A DNA stretch of 64,000 nucleotides from Aerococcaceae bacterium DSM 111022 (GTDB taxonomy: Bacteria; Bacillota; Bacilli; Lactobacillales; Aerococcaceae). The DNA is taken from the NCBI GenBank assembly GCA_015863195.1, contig JACBXO010000006.1:124001-188000 (forward strand), written 5' to 3'. The notes beneath the pieces are model-generated. The model saw only the letters and a list, made by a program, of their open reading frames with translations. It made no database searches and was not told the origin of the DNA. The stretch's first letter is position 1. Each line of letters begins with the position of its first letter. A program made the translations under genes and the position numbers. This document shows, in pieces, positions 18,469 through 27,421 of this stretch.

Positions 18469-19056
18469 TTATTTGCTAATCCAGTGATTATAAATTTTAA
18501 CACTTTCGATATAAATATAATTTTCATCTTTGGCTAGATGCCTGATTGAATTTTTCATTTTAAAGACTGTTGCACGGTCTAAATCTTTATTTGCTAATTT
18601 ACGCGCCTTCTTAACCTTATTAAAGTTCCTTTCAGGTTCTATATAATCAGCAATGAAAATGATTTTTCCTATGAGGGACATTTTATAGCATCCAGTTGTA
18701 TGAAATGCAACTGCGTATAAAATATCTTTATCTTTAATTCCATAAATACGATAACCTAAATCTGCTGCTGCTAAACCATGCAAAATTGCTGTTCCTGCAT
18801 TTGAGAGATCTATTTCAATCCCTTCTCTTTTTAAGAAGTTTTTGGCGAATTTTGTCATTTTTTTAGATTCAAAATCTTTGCAGGCATCATGTAAAACAGC
18901 TGCTAATCTCACGGATTCTACATCTGCACCGTATTGATTCGCTAACCGTATCGCAGTTTCCTCTACGCGTAATGTATGTTGATAGCGACCGGGATTAACA
19001 TGTTCTTTTACATATTTTAATATGTTTTTTCGCAGTGTTTCAAAATTTAGTGACAT
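18469..19056 (-). CDS. yqeK: HD-domain Ap4A hydrolase YqeK
   Basis: Metal-dependent phosphohydrolase that cleaves diadenosine tetraphosphate to ADP symmetrically in studied Firmicutes. HD-domain residues: RYQHTLRVEETA (first His), LHDACKD (HD pair), ILHGLAAADLGY, and FHTTG. 195 residues with AAAGG before the ATG. The gene follows nadD closely, and this neighbourhood is constant in Firmicutes. Confidence 0.92.
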   Translation of the reverse strand: MSLNFETLRKNILKYVKEHVNPGRYQHTLRVEETAIRLANQYGADVESVRLAAVLHDACKDFESKKMTKFAKNFLKREGIEIDLSNAGTAILHGLAAADLGYRIYGIKDKDILYAVAFHTTGCYKMSLIGKIIFIADYIEPERNFNKVKKARKLANKDLDRATVFKMKNSIRHLAKDENYIYIESVKIYNHWISK

Positions 19057-19073
19057 ATTTAAGGAACCTTTCG

Positions 19074-19745
19074 TTAAATCAGATTATAAAGTTGGTGTTT
19101 TTGAATATATTCTTCTACCTCGATGGGGACTTGATAGCGGATTGACTGTTCTAAAAAGACACGAAGACGAATTTCAGTTGAACTGAGATCCATTAATGGT
19201 GAATCAACCCATAATATAGGATATTTTCCTGTGTAGGTTTCTTGTCCAGGTCGACGTACTCCTACGAATTGAACTAGCCGCGTTAATTCATCCACTTCAC
19301 GCCATAAATTCAAATCATTCGCCGAATCTCCACCAATAATAAAGTAAAAATCAGATTCTGGATAGTTTTCTGTAAAATATCGCATCGTATCGATCGTATA
19401 ATTCGTTCCACCCTTATTGATTTCATAAGGCTGAATTTTAAATAAGTCATTTCCTTTGATCGCCAATTTTAGCATTTCCAAGCGGTGTTGAGATTGAATG
19501 GTTGTCTTACCTGGTTTATGAGGCGGTTTAGCCGTTGGCATAAACCAAACTTCGTCCAATTCCAATTGATTCCCCACTTGCTCTGCCATCAATAAATGCC
19601 CTAAGTGAGGCGGACTAAAAGTCCCACCTAAAATTCCAATACGACGTCTAGATGTAGTATTAATATCACTTGCTAATTGCTCTAATGTTAAATCAGCAAT
19701 CAAATTCTCTAAAGTTACTTCTGTTTCGACTGTAGAAATGGTCAT
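19074..19745 (-). CDS. nadD: nicotinate-nucleotide adenylyltransferase
   Basis: Adenylates nicotinate mononucleotide to deamido-NAD in NAD synthesis. Motifs: GILGGTFSPPHLGHL (the HxGH signature), WFMPTAKPPHK, IGGDSANDL and the C-terminal SSTEIRLR. 223 residues; the N-terminal 35 residues before the first motif are longer than usual, but the annotated ATG has GAAGAGAAG upstream. 27 bp from yhbY. Confidence 0.95.
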   Translation of the reverse strand: MTISTVETEVTLENLIADLTLEQLASDINTTSRRRIGILGGTFSPPHLGHLLMAEQVGNQLELDEVWFMPTAKPPHKPGKTTIQSQHRLEMLKLAIKGNDLFKIQPYEINKGGTNYTIDTMRYFTENYPESDFYFIIGGDSANDLNLWREVDELTRLVQFVGVRRPGQETYTGKYPILWVDSPLMDLSSTEIRLRVFLEQSIRYQVPIEVEEYIQKHQLYNLI

Positions 19746-19771
19746 TCGCTTCTCTTCTCCTGACTGTAATC

Positions 19772-20077
19772 CTAAAGCTGTTCAGTAATTTTTTGATACT
19801 TTTCCTTAGATGATTTACGGTATAAAATTGCTGTGCTACCAATAGTTTGTACTACAATAGCGTCTAATTCTTCCGCAATTTCTTCCGCAACAAGCGTTAC
19901 GTCTTCTGCTGAATTTTGTAAAATATTAAATTTAATTAATTCACGTTTTTCTAAAGCCCCATCAATTTGTTCAATGAAAGCCTCTGTTAAACCTTGTTTT
20001 CCAATTTGTAAGATTGAACGCTCAGTATGCGATAATTTACGTAATTTTTTCATTTGTGCTTTATTTAATTCTGTCAT
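19772..20077 (-). CDS. yhbY: CRM-domain RNA-binding protein YhbY/YqeI
   Basis: 101-residue ribosome-assembly-associated RNA-binding protein. CRM domain with KLRKLSHTERSILQIGKQGLTEAFI and the GSTAILYR element. TAGGAGG before the ATG. Placed between yqeH and nadD as usual. Confidence 0.93.
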   Translation of the reverse strand: MTELNKAQMKKLRKLSHTERSILQIGKQGLTEAFIEQIDGALEKRELIKFNILQNSAEDVTLVAEEIAEELDAIVVQTIGSTAILYRKSSKEKYQKITEQL

Positions 20078-20085
20078 AATTCCTC

Positions 20086-21198
20086 CTATATCATACTTTT
20101 TCTAATAGAATAGTGAATACCTTTAGGATAGTAAAGTCTTAATTTAACTGGCTTATTCACAGTAACCCAACCTAAAGAAGAAATCACTAAGTCTTCATTT
20201 GCATTTAATTGGACATCTACACTCACTAATTCTGGATAATCAGCCGCTTCTTCTGCTGTTGGCGGTGATAATAAATCACCTTTATGTTCTGCGTAAACTT
20301 CGGCAGCTTTTTCCGACTTAGTTCGGTGTAAATATAAATCATTATTTACATAAAATGTGAACGCAGATTTATCTCCATCAATGAAATCAAAATAAGCCAT
20401 TCCACCAAAAAACATTGCTTGCCCAGAATTCAACTGAAAAGTCCGTGGCTTGATTGGTTTTGTTGGTAATATTTGTTGCATTGATTTACGATTCAATAAA
20501 TGTGCTGCTTGTGATTTACGGATAATTCCCGGTGTATCGATAATTGAATGGTCGTCCGTTAATGGGATTTCAATCATATCTAGTGTAGTCCCTGGGAAGT
20601 TTGAAGTAGTGATAATATTCGATTCACCACCGTAATATTCAATTAATTGATTAATTAATGTTGATTTACCAACGTTTGTCACTCCGACAATATAAACATT
20701 ACTGTTTTGAATTTCACGTTCAATAATTTGAGTCAACTCTTCCAATGTTTTACGTTTTGTTGCTGAAAGTAATAGGACATCTTCCGGGTAAAGTCCCATC
20801 GAATTCAATTGAACGGTTAGCCAATGACGGATACGTTTAGTTTTAACAGACTTAGGAAGTAAATCAATTTTATTAGCAACAACAATATAAGGCTGATTAC
20901 TAATAAATCGCTCTAAACCTGCAATAATAGAACCTTCAATATCAAAAATGTCGATAACATGAATGACAAAGGCATTGTCTTGAGAAATTTCATTTAAACG
21001 ATCTAAAAATACATCATCTGAAATATCTAAATCTTGTAATTCATTATAATGTCGTAATCTAAAGCATCTTTGACAGTAAAACTCGCCTTTTTCTAATCCT
21101 TTTTCAAAGGCTGTTTTTGGTAGATAACCTATTTCTTTTGGTTCTTCAGTCTGAATGACCGCTCCACAACCGATACATTGAAATTTTTCTTCAGTCAA
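20086..21198 (-). CDS. yqeH: circularly permuted GTPase YqeH
   Basis: GTPase needed for 30S ribosome biogenesis. An N-terminal zinc finger (CIGCG ... CQRCFRLRH) is followed by the permuted order NKIDL (G4), SATKRK (G5), GVTNVGKSTL (G1) and DTPG (G3). The start is uncertain: the frame is open to 21228. The TTG at 21198 has GGGGGA six nt upstream, ideal spacing, while the ATG at 21204 touches that site. I take the TTG (370 residues, starting at TEEKFQCIG); ATG 21204 would add two residues. It overlaps yqeG by 8 bp. Confidence 0.92.
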   Translation of the reverse strand: MTEEKFQCIGCGAVIQTEEPKEIGYLPKTAFEKGLEKGEFYCQRCFRLRHYNELQDLDISDDVFLDRLNEISQDNAFVIHVIDIFDIEGSIIAGLERFISNQPYIVVANKIDLLPKSVKTKRIRHWLTVQLNSMGLYPEDVLLLSATKRKTLEELTQIIEREIQNSNVYIVGVTNVGKSTLINQLIEYYGGESNIITTSNFPGTTLDMIEIPLTDDHSIIDTPGIIRKSQAAHLLNRKSMQQILPTKPIKPRTFQLNSGQAMFFGGMAYFDFIDGDKSAFTFYVNNDLYLHRTKSEKAAEVYAEHKGDLLSPPTAEEAADYPELVSVDVQLNANEDLVISSLGWVTVNKPVKLRLYYPKGIHYSIRKSMI

Positions 21199-21715
21199 GT
21201 TCATTCCCCCAATTTTCATTTCGATCAATACCGACTATTCTCAATAAGCCACGCTCTATCGTGCGGTTAGCCCAAGTGAAAATATTGTCATTAGGCACCA
21301 TCGGTTTCACTAAAATACTCTGTAAACCACGACGATTAGCGCCCAAAACATCTGTAATTAGTTGATCTCCGATAACGACAACATTTTCTTCTGATACTTT
21401 TAAGTCAGAAATTGCATAACGGAAATATTTACCTCGAGGCTTTAATGCAGAGGCCGAGAATTTAAGTTCTAATGGCTCTGCTACCTTAGCAACACGATTA
21501 TAATTATTATTAGACAATAAATAGATCCCTAGCCCGTGAGCACGCATACTAGTGATCCATTGTTCCATATCCTCCGAATGATCTACCTCATTCCAAGGTA
21601 ATAAAGTATTATCTAAATCGACAATAACCGCTTTAATATTTTTTTGTATAAGTTGTTCAGGCGTTACCGAAAAAATCGATTCAACCTTCCACGTAGGTGT
21701 AAAATACTTTTTCAT
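21191..21715 (-). CDS. yqeG: YqeG family HAD-type phosphatase
   Basis: 174-residue HAD superfamily member (family IIIA). Motif I is AVIVDLDNTLLPW (nucleophile Asp in DLDNT), motif II LLSNN, and the Lys/Asp region VVIGDQLITDVLGANRRG. Substrate unknown; phosphatidylglycerophosphate-like substrates have been proposed for relatives. AGGAG precedes the ATG. It is the first gene of the minus-strand block that runs to rpmF, so the promoter must lie just above 21715. Confidence 0.9.
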   Translation of the reverse strand: MKKYFTPTWKVESIFSVTPEQLIQKNIKAVIVDLDNTLLPWNEVDHSEDMEQWITSMRAHGLGIYLLSNNNYNRVAKVAEPLELKFSASALKPRGKYFRYAISDLKVSEENVVVIGDQLITDVLGANRRGLQSILVKPMVPNDNIFTWANRTIERGLLRIVGIDRNENWGNELD

Positions 21716-22027
21716 CTTCGCTCCTATTTGATTTGAAATAAATTGATAGTTTTATTATAGCATATTCGTTAAGCCATCACATTGATAACATTTTATCCAA
21801 TTAAGCTCTTAGTATTGTGCCTATATAATAACGAAATGTAAATAGAAATTATTAATTTTTAAGGCTTTTTAATGATTGATATGAAATAATCATATATAAT
21901 TATAATAAAAGTGCCCAAAACAAAGTTGTTTAAATAGGAGTTTTTCCATTAATATGAGACTTAGGTCCTTAGTAATTCAACTTTATATTTTTTATACTAA
22001 AAAGAAAGAAAGAAAGGAGTACACTGC
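21716..22027. promoter_or_regulatory. divergent intergenic region between yqeG and the glucosyltransferase gene
   Basis: 312 bp, very AT-rich. A plus-strand -10 TATAAT near 21824-21829 with a weak -35 (TTAAGC) 17 bp upstream is the clearest promoter for the glucosyltransferase. An ATG-initiated 25-codon frame at 21954-22031 ends in an ATGA overlap with the next start, but its ribosome site is 13 nt away. No stable hairpin or RNA gene was seen. Confidence 0.4.
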
Positions 22028-23251
22028 ATGAATATTGGTTTTTTTACAGATACATATTTCCCCCAAATCAGTGGAGTATCAACCTCAATTCGAATATTAA
22101 GAGATCAATTAGTTGACCAAGGGCACCGCGTGATCATTTTTACGACAACAGATCCAGATGCAGATATTTCAGAACCAGACGTCATACGTCTTCCTAGTAT
22201 CCCTTTTGTAAGCTTTGAAGATCGCCGTATTGCCTACTCAGGTTTTGATAAAGCATTACGTATCGCAAGACAATATGATTTAGATATTGTTCATACACAC
22301 ACAGAATTCAGTTTGGGGTTAGCTGGTCAATATGTGGCTACACGCTTACGTATTCCAATCATTCACACTTATCACACGATGTATGAAAAATATACCCATT
22401 ATATACTTGATGGACAGTTAGTTAAACCAGAACATGTCCGCGCAATGTCGCGCGTGTTTTGTCAACAGGTACACGGTGTTATATCTCCTAGTCTCATGAC
22501 TTATGATACTTTGCGTGAATATGGAATATCTACTGAAATGCGTGTTATTCCGACAGGCGTTAAAATTCCTTCTTATAACCAAGAGAGGCGTCAAACAGAC
22601 CGAACAAAATACGGATTTACAAATGACGATTTTATTTTACTTTCATTATCACGCGTTTCCAAAGAGAAAAACATTCATCAGCTCATTGAGCAATTTGATG
22701 TGATACAAGAAAAATATCCTGAAACACAATTAGTCATTGTTGGAGACGGTCCTGCTCGAATGGAACTAGAGGCGTTAGCACAAAAAACACGAAGTTTTGA
22801 TAATATTCATTTCTTAGGAGAAGTCAGTCATGACGAAGTGAGTCGTTTTTATCAAATGGCTGATCTTTATGTTAATGCGAGTGATTCAGAATCTCAAGGA
22901 CTGACTTATTTAGAGGCAATGGTAAATCGCCTCCCTATTTGCGCGAGACATAATGATTATTTGGCAGAGATTACCTCTTACTCTAGTGATTTAGGTGTAC
23001 TTTTTGAACAATCTGAAGATTATGCAAATACTGTCAATCAGTTCCTCACTGACCGCCATCTCGCCGGAAAAAACGCCATGCCAGAAGAAGCTCTCACAGC
23101 TATATCAGCAGATACTTTCGCAAATAATGTGATGCAATTTTACTTAGATATTAAAGGCGATTCCCATGCCTATAAATCGCCTTTTGTTAATCGCTTAGAG
23201 ACTGGTGTTAAAAGTTTCATTCGTGATATTATTATTGGAGATGAATCATAG
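22028..23251 (+). CDS. 1,2-diacylglycerol 3-alpha-glucosyltransferase (GT4)
   Basis: Predicted membrane-associated GT-B enzyme that makes monoglucosyl-diacylglycerol, a glycolipid and lipoteichoic-acid anchor precursor in Lactobacillales. The N-terminus (MNIGFFTDTYFPQISGVSTS, then DRRIAYSGF and HTHTEFSLG) closely resembles streptococcal alpha-MGS enzymes. The donor-site motif is SESQGLTYLEAM (E-x7-E type). 407 residues with AAAGGAG before the ATG. Usually a second glycosyltransferase for the diglucosyl lipid lies downstream; it is not here. A related sugar acceptor cannot be excluded. Confidence 0.78.
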   Translation: MNIGFFTDTYFPQISGVSTSIRILRDQLVDQGHRVIIFTTTDPDADISEPDVIRLPSIPFVSFEDRRIAYSGFDKALRIARQYDLDIVHTHTEFSLGLAGQYVATRLRIPIIHTYHTMYEKYTHYILDGQLVKPEHVRAMSRVFCQQVHGVISPSLMTYDTLREYGISTEMRVIPTGVKIPSYNQERRQTDRTKYGFTNDDFILLSLSRVSKEKNIHQLIEQFDVIQEKYPETQLVIVGDGPARMELEALAQKTRSFDNIHFLGEVSHDEVSRFYQMADLYVNASDSESQGLTYLEAMVNRLPICARHNDYLAEITSYSSDLGVLFEQSEDYANTVNQFLTDRHLAGKNAMPEEALTAISADTFANNVMQFYLDIKGDSHAYKSPFVNRLETGVKSFIRDIIIGDES

Positions 23252-23358
23252 GTTATTTTATTTCAAAAAATAACATAGAAAACTTGCAATTTGTCTGAGA
23301 TTTGATAACATAATTTAAGTAATTGAGTGCTAATTTTAGCTAGAGAAAGGAACTTTCT

Positions 23359-23580
23359 ATGAAATCTGTATTATCAGGAATTATCCAACGTTTAGAAGTA
23401 ATGACGAAAGCAACTGAAACTGAAGTTCGCCGCTTCGAATTAGAAGGCGTTGAAAAGTGCCAAGTGTCTTACTTCCCAGAAGAAGAAGCATTTGAGTTAC
23501 GCGACTCAGAACGAAACACAACATACCGTTTTGATGATATTGACTTAGTCGCTATTGAAATTTATGAATTATTAGGTTAA
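23359..23580 (+). CDS. ykuJ: YkuJ family (DUF1797) small protein
   Basis: 73-residue protein of the conserved Firmicute YkuJ family; function unknown. Sequence features: an N-terminal helix (SGIIQRLEVMTKA), then EVRRFELEGVEKCQVSYF and DDIDLVAIEIYELL. AAAGGA before the ATG and a strong terminator directly behind the stop indicate a single-gene unit. Confidence 0.85.
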   Translation: MKSVLSGIIQRLEVMTKATETEVRRFELEGVEKCQVSYFPEEEAFELRDSERNTTYRFDDIDLVAIEIYELLG

Positions 23581-23583
23581 GAA

Positions 23584-23608
23584 GTCGCACCTTTGGGTGC
23601 GGTTTTTT
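23584..23608 (+). terminator. ykuJ terminator
   Basis: CGCACC / GGTGCG stem (23586-23591 and 23596-23601), tight loop, then six Ts. Confidence 0.88.
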
Positions 23609-23616
23609 ATGCACAT

Positions 23617-23643
23617 AAAAAGACCTGCCCAAGCAGGTCTTTT
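23617..23643 (-). terminator. glg operon terminator
   Basis: AAAAGACCTGC / GCAGGTCTTTT, an 11-bp perfect stem with a five-base loop, in front of the glgA stop on the minus strand. Confidence 0.88.
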
Positions 23644-23647
23644 AATA

Positions 23648-25090
23648 TTATAAATTAGTAATTTCGCGGTATAGATTGATATACTCCTGCGCTGGATCAT
23701 GCCATGTAAAGTCTTCAGCCATAGCATTATCTACCATTTTATACCATGCTACTTTATCATTATAATAAATATGCATCGCATTATAAATAGCAGGTAACAT
23801 ATCATCGCGGTCAAAGCGACTGAACGTAAACCCGGTACCTTCACCTGTATATTGGTTATAAGGCTGTACAGTGTCACGTAGACCACCTGTTTCGTGAACG
23901 ATTGGTAATGTACCATAACGCATTGAAATCATTTGTGATAAGCCGCATGGCTCGAATGCTGACGGCATTAAGAAAGCGTCACTTGCTGCATAAATTCGTT
24001 GCGCTAATCCAACATCAAATTTAATTAAAGCACGCATTTTATTAGGGAAACGATCTTCGAAATAACGGAATGAATGCTCAAATTGAGGGTCTCCGGTACC
24101 TAAGACAACTACTTGAACTTCAGTTTGTAATAACTCTTCAAGAGCTGCTTCCACCAATTGGAAACCTTTCTGATCAGTTAATCGACTAACTACACCAATC
24201 ATAAATGCATCTTTATTAACTGGTAGCCCCAATTCTCTTTGTAATTCTTCTTTATTTTTAAATTTGCCTGTTAAATCTTCTGCATCATAACTTGCAGCTA
24301 AATGTGAATCAGTTGCTGGGTTATTAATGTCATAATCAATTCCATTAATAATTCCACGAACTTTCCAACCATTATGACGAATAACACCGTCTAAACCTTC
24401 ACCAAATTGTGGTGTCATAATCTCACTAGCATATGAAGGACTAACAGTCGTCAGACGGTCCGAGAAGTTAATACCACCTTTTAGATAGTTAATTCGGTCT
24501 TCTCCATCTTTAACTCCGTCATCCGTAAAAGTATTGTAGCTTGTTCCAAACACATTTTCTAACATGCTTGAATCATAGTTTCCTTGAAAACGGATATTAT
24601 GGATTGATAATACTTTACGAATATTTTTTAGACGGTCTTTCCAATGGTATCGGTCTACTAACAATACTGGAACCATAGCTGTTTGCCAGTCATTTGCATG
24701 AATCACATCTGGTATCCAATCAATCACTTCTAACATTTCGATTATGGCTAATGAGAAATAACCAAAGCGTTCACCATCATCCCACTCACCATAAAGTGAT
24801 GGCCGGTCAAAATACTCTAAATTATCGATGAAGTAGTAGTGAACCCCATCCATCTTTAATTCTTTGATACCACAATATACATTCTTGTTCCCTTGTTGGA
24901 AACGGAAATGTCTAACATCTTTGATATCTTGACGGTACTTTTCTGGCATGCTTGAGTAATATGGTAATACCACTCGAATATCAATGTCTTTGTGCTTTGC
25001 GATTTCTTTTGGCAGAGCATATGCCACATCGCCTAAACCGCCCGTTTTAAAAAACGGTGCGGCTTCAGCTGCTGCGAATAAAACTTTCAT
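23648..25090 (-). CDS. glgA: glycogen synthase (ADP-glucose type)
   Basis: GT5 enzyme that adds glucose from ADP-glucose to the non-reducing ends of alpha-1,4-glucan. The N-terminal donor-site KTGGLGDVAYALP (K-x-G-G-L) is intact, as are HANDWQT, the SRLTDQKGF hinge and SAFEPCGLSQ near the catalytic glutamate. 480 residues, normal length. Last gene of glgB-glgC-glgD-glgA; 11 bp from glgD. Confidence 0.97.
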   Translation of the reverse strand: MKVLFAAAEAAPFFKTGGLGDVAYALPKEIAKHKDIDIRVVLPYYSSMPEKYRQDIKDVRHFRFQQGNKNVYCGIKELKMDGVHYYFIDNLEYFDRPSLYGEWDDGERFGYFSLAIIEMLEVIDWIPDVIHANDWQTAMVPVLLVDRYHWKDRLKNIRKVLSIHNIRFQGNYDSSMLENVFGTSYNTFTDDGVKDGEDRINYLKGGINFSDRLTTVSPSYASEIMTPQFGEGLDGVIRHNGWKVRGIINGIDYDINNPATDSHLAASYDAEDLTGKFKNKEELQRELGLPVNKDAFMIGVVSRLTDQKGFQLVEAALEELLQTEVQVVVLGTGDPQFEHSFRYFEDRFPNKMRALIKFDVGLAQRIYAASDAFLMPSAFEPCGLSQMISMRYGTLPIVHETGGLRDTVQPYNQYTGEGTGFTFSRFDRDDMLPAIYNAMHIYYNDKVAWYKMVDNAMAEDFTWHDPAQEYINLYREITNL

Positions 25091-25101
25091 ATTATATCAC
25101 C

Positions 25102-26247
25102 CTATGCTTCAATGTGAGAGCCTTTAGCAATCACAACTAGATCATCTGGACTACCAATAATTTGTGCGCCAGGTTCTACCACTGTATTTTTATCGATGAT
25201 GGCATATTCAATCTTAGCACCTTCACCAACTTTAACACCTTGTAATAAAATTGAATTTGTAACTGAAGCATCTTTAGCTACTTCAACACGGCGGTTGATT
25301 ACTGAATCTGTAACTTCACCAAAAATTGACGTATCTGAACCAATAATTGATTGTCTTACTTTTGATTCCGCATCATAATAAGTCGGTGAACCATTTTTAC
25401 GTTTCGTAAGTACTGGAATACTTGTTTGTAATAATGATGCAAATTTCTTGCGGTCTAATAATGACATATTCGCTTCATAGTAAGATTCAATTGAATTAAT
25501 TTTCTTGGCAAATCCTGTATACTCATAAGCATTAATTGTTAAGTCAGATAAATATTGCTCTAATAATGCATCAACATCTAAATAGATTCCATCAGCTAAT
25601 GCTTGTTCCATGATTTCATTCATTTTATCAACACTCAAAATATAACTGTTAAGACTAACATTTAATTTATCTGATGTAGCAACATCTTGTGGCCCAAATG
25701 CGCGCACTTCATCTTGTTCGCCTTCAACTAAGAAAATGCGGTTATTTTCACGAATTGACTCTAGATTTTCTTGAACAGGTGAATAAATAACCGTAATATC
25801 TTTTCCAGATGCAACGTGCTGTGTACAAATATTTTGAAGGTCTGCATTGGCAATCACACTTGATCCTGAAACGAAAACATAATCAGTCTTCGAGCGTTCT
25901 AAGTATAATCGGTGGTTGTAGTAAAAATCTTCGATATCATTTTCTGTGTGGTGTTGTTTCTTCCAATTTTGTTGTGAGTAAGTGAAGATTCCACCACGAA
26001 TTTTGTTATCTAAGTCCCATGATTCACCAGAACGAACGTGGTCATAAATTGAACGACCAGATTCACCAATAAACATAGCAACAGAATCAATTTCTGCATA
26101 AGTAATCGCTGATAATACAAAGTCAATTACACGGTAACGCCCTGCGAATGGTAATGCTGCGATTGGACGCGCATTTGTCAATGGCAGAGTTACTGTATGA
26201 TCTTCAGTTAAGTTTATAATTGCACTTAGTTTATTCTTCGCCATCAT
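25102..26247 (-). CDS. glgD: glucose-1-phosphate adenylyltransferase, GlgD subunit
   Basis: Second, mostly regulatory subunit of ADP-glucose pyrophosphorylase in Gram-positive bacteria; it pairs with GlgC. The nucleotidyltransferase N-terminus is degenerate ([25 protein letters not shown] lacks the GGxGxRL loop seen in GlgC), and the C-terminus is a left-handed beta-helix with hexapeptide repeats. 381 residues. AGGAGG lies 8 nt before the ATG, and the start overlaps glgC by 17 bp, which fits stoichiometric co-translation. Confidence 0.95.
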   Translation of the reverse strand: MMAKNKLSAIINLTEDHTVTLPLTNARPIAALPFAGRYRVIDFVLSAITYAEIDSVAMFIGESGRSIYDHVRSGESWDLDNKIRGGIFTYSQQNWKKQHHTENDIEDFYYNHRLYLERSKTDYVFVSGSSVIANADLQNICTQHVASGKDITVIYSPVQENLESIRENNRIFLVEGEQDEVRAFGPQDVATSDKLNVSLNSYILSVDKMNEIMEQALADGIYLDVDALLEQYLSDLTINAYEYTGFAKKINSIESYYEANMSLLDRKKFASLLQTSIPVLTKRKNGSPTYYDAESKVRQSIIGSDTSIFGEVTDSVINRRVEVAKDASVTNSILLQGVKVGEGAKIEYAIIDKNTVVEPGAQIIGSPDDLVVIAKGSHIEA

Positions 26248-27382
26248 TTTTTGGTCCTCCTATAATTTCGTTAAATCCTACAACTGCAATGTTATCTCTC
26301 GTACCTTGTACTACAGCTCCATCAGCTACTACAGCACCTTCACCAATAATTGCATATTCAACGACACAATTTTCACCAATGGTCGTCTCTCCCATAATAA
26401 TTGATTCAGACACTTTAGATCCTTGACCAACGCGTACTTCTTTAGAGAGGATAGAGTTCTCAATATCTCCAGCAATATAACATCCGTCAACGATTAACGA
26501 GTTGCTTACTGATGCATTTTCAGTAATAAATTGTGGAGGAGTTACATCATTTTTAGTATACACACGCCAAGAATTACTTGTTTGATTTAATGGATGATCT
26601 TGGTCTAACATTTCCATATTTGCTTCCCATAATGATTCAATTGTACCTACGTCTTTCCAGTATCCATCAAATGCATATGCGAAACAATTTTCAGCATTTT
26701 CTAAATACTGAGGAATTACGTTATGACCAAAGTCTTCAAGCACCCGGTCTTTAGCATTATCTTCCACTAAGTAGCGGCGTAATGTTGGCCAACTGAAAAT
26801 ATAAATACCCATTGAAGCCAAGTTTGACTTAGGTTCTGCAGGTTTTTCTTCGAACTCAATAATACGGTTACCTTGATCAGTATTCATAATACCGAAGCGA
26901 GAAGCTTCTTCCATAGGAACTGGAATTACCCCTACAGTTAAAGATGCATCATTTTCTGTATGGAAATCTAACATTTTACTGTAATCCATTTTATAAATAT
27001 GGTCCCCAGATAAAACTAAAACATTATCTGGATTTAATGAATCGATATAACTAATATTTTGGTAAATCGCATTGGCAGTACCTTTAAACCATTTTTCTCC
27101 ATCTGATGATGAATATGGTTGTAAGATTGTAGCCCCACCATTACGTGAGTTTAAGCCCCAAGGTTCACCATTTCCAACATGGTCATTTAATGTTAATGGT
27201 TGATATTGAGTTACTACTCCGACATTACGAATCCCTGAATTTGCTGCATTTGATAATGCATAGTCAATAATACGATATTTACCTCCAAAAGGTACGGCTG
27301 GCTTGGCAGTTTCACGTGTTAACTTTCCTAAGCGAGTTCCTTGTCCTCCAGCTAGGATCATTGCAATCATTTGGTTTTTCAT
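26231..27382 (-). CDS. glgC: glucose-1-phosphate adenylyltransferase, catalytic subunit
   Basis: Makes ADP-glucose from ATP and glucose-1-phosphate, the committed step of glycogen synthesis. Catalytic loop [40 protein letters not shown] and FEEKP are all present; the C-terminal beta-helix follows. 383 residues. The nearest Shine-Dalgarno, AAAGGAG at 27415-27421, is about 32 nt upstream of the ATG, but a perfect 9-bp hairpin fills most of that gap (see separate entry). No closer ribosome site exists. Confidence 0.97.
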   Translation of the reverse strand: MKNQMIAMILAGGQGTRLGKLTRETAKPAVPFGGKYRIIDYALSNAANSGIRNVGVVTQYQPLTLNDHVGNGEPWGLNSRNGGATILQPYSSSDGEKWFKGTANAIYQNISYIDSLNPDNVLVLSGDHIYKMDYSKMLDFHTENDASLTVGVIPVPMEEASRFGIMNTDQGNRIIEFEEKPAEPKSNLASMGIYIFSWPTLRRYLVEDNAKDRVLEDFGHNVIPQYLENAENCFAYAFDGYWKDVGTIESLWEANMEMLDQDHPLNQTSNSWRVYTKNDVTPPQFITENASVSNSLIVDGCYIAGDIENSILSKEVRVGQGSKVSESIIMGETTIGENCVVEYAIIGEGAVVADGAVVQGTRDNIAVVGFNEIIGGPKNDGEE

Positions 27383-27391
27383 AATGATTAT

Positions 27392-27421
27392 GAATATCGA
27401 TAATCGATATTCTACTCCTTT
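27392..27421 (-). promoter_or_regulatory. hairpin between the glgC Shine-Dalgarno and start codon
   Basis: GAATATCGA / TCGATATTC (27392-27412) forms a 9-bp perfect stem with a 3-nt loop, just downstream of AAAGGAG (27415-27421). Folded, it leaves about 11 nt between the ribosome site and ATG, a normal spacing; unfolded, about 32 nt, which should be inactive. Confidence 0.6.
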
